A stretch of DNA of 64,000 bases from Paucibacter sediminis (lineage in GTDB: Bacteria > Pseudomonadota > Gammaproteobacteria > Burkholderiales > Burkholderiaceae_C): positions 3,451,001 through 3,515,000 of the forward strand of contig NZ_CP116346.1 in NCBI RefSeq assembly GCF_030254645.1. The letters are read 5' to 3'. This document shows positions 60,203-64,000 of this stretch, one piece after another. The notes beneath the pieces were generated by a model, which was given only the letters and a program-made list of their open reading frames with translations, had not been told where the DNA came from and searched no databases. The position numbers and the translations under genes were made by a program. Within the stretch, counting starts at the first letter, position 1; every line of letters begins with the position of its first letter.

Positions 60203-63200
60203 GTGACTCAGCCGCACCATCCGCCACCGCACATCCCCTACGGCCACGGACTTCTGCCCTGGGTGCTGAGCCTCTTGTTCGCGGTGCTGCCCTGCCTGGC
60301 CGCGCCCGCCGGGGCGGCGCCGGCGCGCTGGTCGGCGCTGGTGCAGACCAGCTTCCAGCATCTGCGCCAGGAGCAGGGCCTGCCCAACGAGATCGCGACC
60401 TCGGTGGCCCAGGACGGCGATGGTTTTCTGTGGGTGGGCACCCTGGCCGGGCTGGCGCGCTGGGACGGCTACCGCTTCCGCGTCTACAAGGCCGATCCCA
60501 AGCAGCCCACGGCGCTGCCCGACAATTTCATCCAGACCTTGCATGCCGATGCGGCCGGCCGGCTCTGGATCGGCACCAGCGGTGCGGGCCTGGTGCGCTA
60601 CGAGCGTGCCAGCAACAGTTTCACCACCCTCCCGGTGGGCCAGGCCGGGCTCAGCCATGTGAGCGTCAACAGCATCATCGACGATGGCGACGGCGGGCTC
60701 TGGGTGGGCACCAATGCGGGCCTGGACCATGTGGACGCCGCCAGCTCGGCGGTGCAGCGCCAGTCCGGCGAAGCGGCCGGCCTGTCCGGCTTGCAGGTGC
60801 TGAGTCTGCTGCGCAGCCGCGATGGCAGTCTGTGGGTCGGTACCGAAGAGGGGCTGTTCAGGCGCGAGGTGCGTGCGCCGCGCTTTGCCGCCGTGCCCCT
60901 GCCCAGCGGCGGGCCGCAGCCGCGCACCCTCAGTCTGTACGAAGACAGCCTGGGCCAGGTCTGGATAGGCACGGCCCAGCATGGCGCCTTCAAGATGGCG
61001 CGCGCCGACGCCGCGGCAGTGCCGGTGCGCAGCAGTGCTGCGCAGCCCCAGGCGGCCGCGCTCGGCAGCGAGCCGGTGACGGGCATCATCGAAGCCCGGC
61101 CGGGCGAGATCTGGCTGGGCACGCTGACGCGGGGCATTCAGGTGGTGGACCTGGCCACCGCGCAGACGCGTCATATCCGCCACCTGCCCAGCCTGCCGGT
61201 GAGCCTGGCCGACAACGCGGTGCGCGGTTTTCACCGCGACCGCTCGGGGCTGGTCTGGGTGGCCAGCAACCGCGGCCTGAGCCGCCACGATCCCGGCCAG
61301 GCGGCCGTGCTCACCATGTACGGTGCGCCGCCCTGCGCGCCGCAGCTGCGCTGCGATGCCGGTGAGCAGGCCGCCAGCAACGAGGTCAGCTGGATATTGC
61401 CGGTCGGCCCGGACCGCTTCTGGCTGGGCACGCACAAGCGCGGCGTCGAGATCATCGACAGCAGCGGCGCCTTGGTCGCGGCCTTGCGGCCGGATGCGCG
61501 GCGGCCGGAACGGGCGCTGCCGGCGGACATCGTGCTGGCCCTGGAGCTGGGCGGCGATGGACAGGTCTATATCGCCACCAAGCGCGGGCTTTACCGCGCT
61601 GCCGCCGACGGCAGCCGCATCAGCCGGGTGCAATGGCCCGGCCGCGATCCGGCCGCGTCCACCTGGACCCTGTTGGCCGAGGGCGGCAAGCTCTGGATCG
61701 GCGGGCAGAGCGACGGTCTGTGGTCGCTCGACCTGCGCAGCGGCCAGGCCCGCCTGGAACTGCGCGGGCGCGGCCAGCGCCTCAGCGACGAGCGCATCGT
61801 CGTGCTGGCGCGGGCGGCCGCCGGCGGCATCTGGATCGGCACGCGCAATGGCCTGAACCACCTCGAGCCCGGGACCGGCGTGGTCCGCCCCGTGCCGCTG
61901 GACGTTGGCAACACGGGGGCGCAGCCCAGTGCCGGCTTCATCACCGCGCTCTATACCGACCGCCAGCAACGGCTCTGGGTCGGCACCTATGGCGGTGGCA
62001 TCAAGTTGCTGGAGCCGGATGGGCAACAGCGTCGCATCGGGCTGGCCGAGGGCTTGCCGGACGAGACCGTCAACGCCCTGCTGGAGGATGGCCAGGGCCA
62101 GTTGTGGGTCAGCACCGACAACGGCCTGGCGCGCATCCATCCCAAGACCCTGGAGGTGCGGGCCCTGCGGCGCGCCGAGGGCGTGGAATTCCAGACCTAC
62201 TGGACCGGCTCGGCGGCGCGCAGCGGCGAGGGCGAGTTGCTGTTCGGCGGCGCCGGCGGCATGACCATCGTGCGGCCCGCGCATGTGCAGCCCTGGAGCT
62301 ACCGGCCGCCGCTGGTGATCAGCGAGCTGCATGCGGGCGGGCGGCAGCTGGTGGCGGGCAGCCTGCTGCGCGGCATCGGGCCGGCGCAGCAGGCCGAGTT
62401 GTCCAGCTTGGAGATACAGCCGGACGCGAACAGCTTTGCGGTGGAGTATGCGGCGCTCGATTACTCGGCGCCGGATCGCAACCGCTATGCCCATCGCCTG
62501 CTGGGCTTCGACCGCGACTGGATCGCCAGCGACGCCACCCGCCGCCTGGCCAGCTACACCAACCTGCCACCCGGCCAGTACCAGCTGCAGCTGCGCGGCT
62601 CCAACCGCGACGGCGCCTGGAGCGAGGCGGTGCTGAGCCTGCCGATCCGCGTGCTGCCGGCCTGGCATCAGACGCTCTGGTTCAAGCTGCTGGTGCTGCT
62701 GCTCCTGCTGCTGACCGTGGTGGCGGTGGTGCAGCTGCGTACGCGCTGGCTGCGCAGGCGCCAGCGCGAGCTCGAGCTCAAGGTGAGCGAGCGCACGGCC
62801 GCGCTGGAGCAGGTCTCGCGCGCGCTGGAGGAGAAATCGCGCGTGCTGGAGCTGGCCAGCATCAGCGACCCGCTCACCGGCCTGCACAACCGGCGCTTCC
62901 TGGCCGAGCATATCGAGGCCGAAATCGCCGCCAGCCAGCGGCGCGCGCGCGAGGCGGCGCTGACCGCGGTGCCGCAGCCGGTGGATACCGACAGCCTGTT
63001 CTTCCTGATCGACATCGATCACTTCAAGCAGGTCAACGACGAGTACGGCCACGCCGCCGGCGATGCGGTGCTGGTGCAGTTCGGACGGCGCCTGCGCACG
63101 GTGCTGCGCGAGTCGGATCATCTGGTGCGCTGGGGTGGCGAGGAATTCCTGGCGGTGGCGCGCGACACCAACCGCCTGCGCGTGCAGGAGCTGGCCGAGC

Positions 63201-63586
63201 GCCTGCGCAGCGTGGTGGTGGAAAGCCCCTTTGTGCTGGACGATGGCCGCCGGCTGGCCATCACCTGCTCGATCGGCTTTGCCTGCCTGCCCTTTGTGGA
63301 CGCCGACCCGCGCGCGCTGGGCTGGCAGGACGTGGTGCGGCTGGCCGATCTGGCCCTGCTGACCGCCAAGCGTTCCGGGCGCAATGCCTGGGTCGGCCTG
63401 GTCGCGGGCAGGGGCCTGCAGGAGCGCGGCAGCGCCGATGCCTTGATGGTGCGTGCGCAGACCGATCTGCAGGCCTGCGTGCGCCAGGGTGAGCTGCAGG
63501 TCTACAGCTGCCGCGATGAAGCCCTGGTGCTGGCGGCGCTGCGGCGCCCGCCGGCGGAATGGCGCGAGGCGGCGCTGCCCGCCTGA
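60203..63586 (+). CDS. Periplasmic-propeller diguanylate cyclase (regulator propeller, Y_Y_Y, GGDEF)
   Basis: This 1127-aa protein starts at GTG 60203; upstream frame runs into attR and was not used. It has a signal peptide (LLPWVLSLLFAVLPCLAAPA) and about eleven propeller motifs of the LWIGT-GL type (for example LWVGTNAGLDHVD, LWVGTYGGGIKLLE), enough for two seven-bladed propellers. A Y_Y_Y-like domain (NRYAHRLLGFDRDWIAS), one transmembrane helix near residues 825-847, a coiled coil, and GGDEF follow, with the catalytic GGEEF at 978-982 and DIDHFKQVNDEYGHAAGDAV. It senses a periplasmic ligand and makes cyclic di-GMP. No inhibitory RxxD was located. Confidence 0.92.
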   Translation: MTQPHHPPPHIPYGHGLLPWVLSLLFAVLPCLAAPAGAAPARWSALVQTSFQHLRQEQGLPNEIATSVAQDGDGFLWVGTLAGLARWDGYRFRVYKADPKQPTALPDNFIQTLHADAAGRLWIGTSGAGLVRYERASNSFTTLPVGQAGLSHVSVNSIIDDGDGGLWVGTNAGLDHVDAASSAVQRQSGEAAGLSGLQVLSLLRSRDGSLWVGTEEGLFRREVRAPRFAAVPLPSGGPQPRTLSLYEDSLGQVWIGTAQHGAFKMARADAAAVPVRSSAAQPQAAALGSEPVTGIIEARPGEIWLGTLTRGIQVVDLATAQTRHIRHLPSLPVSLADNAVRGFHRDRSGLVWVASNRGLSRHDPGQAAVLTMYGAPPCAPQLRCDAGEQAASNEVSWILPVGPDRFWLGTHKRGVEIIDSSGALVAALRPDARRPERALPADIVLALELGGDGQVYIATKRGLYRAAADGSRISRVQWPGRDPAASTWTLLAEGGKLWIGGQSDGLWSLDLRSGQARLELRGRGQRLSDERIVVLARAAAGGIWIGTRNGLNHLEPGTGVVRPVPLDVGNTGAQPSAGFITALYTDRQQRLWVGTYGGGIKLLEPDGQQRRIGLAEGLPDETVNALLEDGQGQLWVSTDNGLARIHPKTLEVRALRRAEGVEFQTYWTGSAARSGEGELLFGGAGGMTIVRPAHVQPWSYRPPLVISELHAGGRQLVAGSLLRGIGPAQQAELSSLEIQPDANSFAVEYAALDYSAPDRNRYAHRLLGFDRDWIASDATRRLASYTNLPPGQYQLQLRGSNRDGAWSEAVLSLPIRVLPAWHQTLWFKLLVLLLLLLTVVAVVQLRTRWLRRRQRELELKVSERTAALEQVSRALEEKSRVLELASISDPLTGLHNRRFLAEHIEAEIAASQRRAREAALTAVPQPVDTDSLFFLIDIDHFKQVNDEYGHAAGDAVLVQFGRRLRTVLRESDHLVRWGGEEFLAVARDTNRLRVQELAERLRSVVVESPFVLDDGRRLAITCSIGFACLPFVDADPRALGWQDVVRLADLALLTAKRSGRNAWVGLVAGRGLQERGSADALMVRAQTDLQACVRQGELQVYSCRDEALVLAALRRPPAEWREAALPA

Positions 63587-63914
63587 TGCGGAGGCTTCGG
63601 TACTTACCCTAGGGTGTGGCCGACCGGCGCCGGGCAGCACAGCCAATCCCTTCTTCTTTCTCCTATGAGCAAGCCCAGCGGTGCTGCCGTGCCCAGGCTT
63701 GTGCCGCCTTGGCACGCCCCCCGTGAACGCGGGGCTCCCGGCCCTAGCGCGTGAAGGAAGTCATGCTCATAGTCAGGCGTCACGGAGGTGTGGTGCTTGA
63801 TCGGTTGTAGCGACTGCCCAGAGTTCTCGTCCGTTATCGTCGTTGCTGCTGCGTCATCGCATCGCGCCATTCAAACCAAGTTCCCTCGTTGGGAGCGCCA
63901 CTGGAGTTTGCGCG
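63587..63914. other. Structured intergenic stretch upstream of an exported-protein gene
   Basis: No gene was found in these 328 bp. Three hairpins in series can be drawn: CAAGCC/GGCTTG (63670-63675 with 63696-63701), GTGCC/GGCAC (63701-63715) and CCCCG/CGGGG around 63717-63735. They may form a 5' leader for the gene at 63915, a terminator for the cyclase gene, or both. No known riboswitch consensus was recognised. Confidence 0.45.
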
Positions 63915-64000
63915 ATGATGACCAAGTATCCAAAACGCCTGGCCGCGCTGGCCGCTCTCTGTGCTGCCCTTGCTTGTCCCGCCCCCGCGATGGCGGGCTA
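63915..64000 (+). CDS. Start of an exported protein (truncated by window end)
   Basis: ATG 63915 (a second ATG follows directly) opens the signal peptide KRLAALAALCAALACPAPAM ending AG at the window edge. GGAG lies at 63904-63907, about 8 bp upstream. Only 28 codons are visible, so no function can be given. Confidence 0.6.
   Translation, partial: MMTKYPKRLAALAALCAALACPAPAMAG

Noticed and set aside
63604..63870. 88-codon minus-strand frame near the window end
   Set aside because: It overlaps the hairpin row and has no domain or ribosome site.
1..64000. CRISPR array, rRNA operon, exosortase gene
   Set aside because: No regularly spaced repeats, no rRNA sequence and no exosortase-like membrane protein were seen in the window.

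Overview
The window reads as a chromosome segment of a GC-rich betaproteobacterium of the order Burkholderiales, most like the Roseateles/Rubrivivax/Paucibacter group. The reasons are the high GC content with C/G-ending codons, several PEP-CTERM proteins, RelA with the EXDD motif, the paa gene order, and the mfd/ispD/ispF/serB neighbourhood. This assignment is inference from gene content; no 16S rRNA is present.

Layout. 1-9912: phenylacetate catabolon (end of paaG, paaI, paaK, paaABCDE, a TetR regulator, a LivK-type binding protein, paaZ). PaaK makes phenylacetyl-CoA, PaaABC(D)E epoxidises the ring, PaaG isomerises the epoxide and PaaZ opens the oxepin ring. 9983-21383: NAD synthesis genes nadB and nadA, four orphan family-3 solute-binding proteins, a ComFB protein, an AraC regulator divergent from an MFS-TPP enzyme-S4-RraA run, and a 270-bp inverted-repeat element upstream of nadA. 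21582-32489: two PEP-CTERM proteins, serB, mfd, an RlmN paralogue, and a Cache protein/hybrid kinase pair. 32591-43904: CoA-transferase, bestrophin, ispD, outer-membrane protein, XRE regulator, patatin-type autotransporter, ispF, envZ/ompR, SIMPL protein and 3-hydroxybutyrate dehydrogenase. 43951-47237: alpha/beta hydrolase, relA and tRNA-Val(GAC).

47186-60131 is a 12.8-kb integrative element in the 3' end of tRNA-Val. It is bounded by 119-bp identical direct repeats that carry the last 52 bp of the tRNA plus its terminator. It has visibly lower GC and carries a tyrosine integrase, a large primase/ATPase replication protein, a serine recombinase, a variant SRAP protein, a secreted HNH-like nuclease, a PEP-CTERM protein, and a two-gene operon (cytosolic protein plus small membrane protein) of unknown function that is a candidate cargo or defence module. 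After the element come a large periplasmic-propeller diguanylate cyclase and the start of an exported protein.

The most unusual signal is a dispersed 16-bp word, consensus RGKGYCAGGTCTTGCC. It occurs at nine sites, all inside chromosomal genes, in several reading frames and on both strands, often forcing codons that the host genes otherwise avoid. No full copy was seen in the integrative element. It behaves like a DNA-level mark (uptake-sequence-like or chromosome-architecture site) rather than a protein-level feature.
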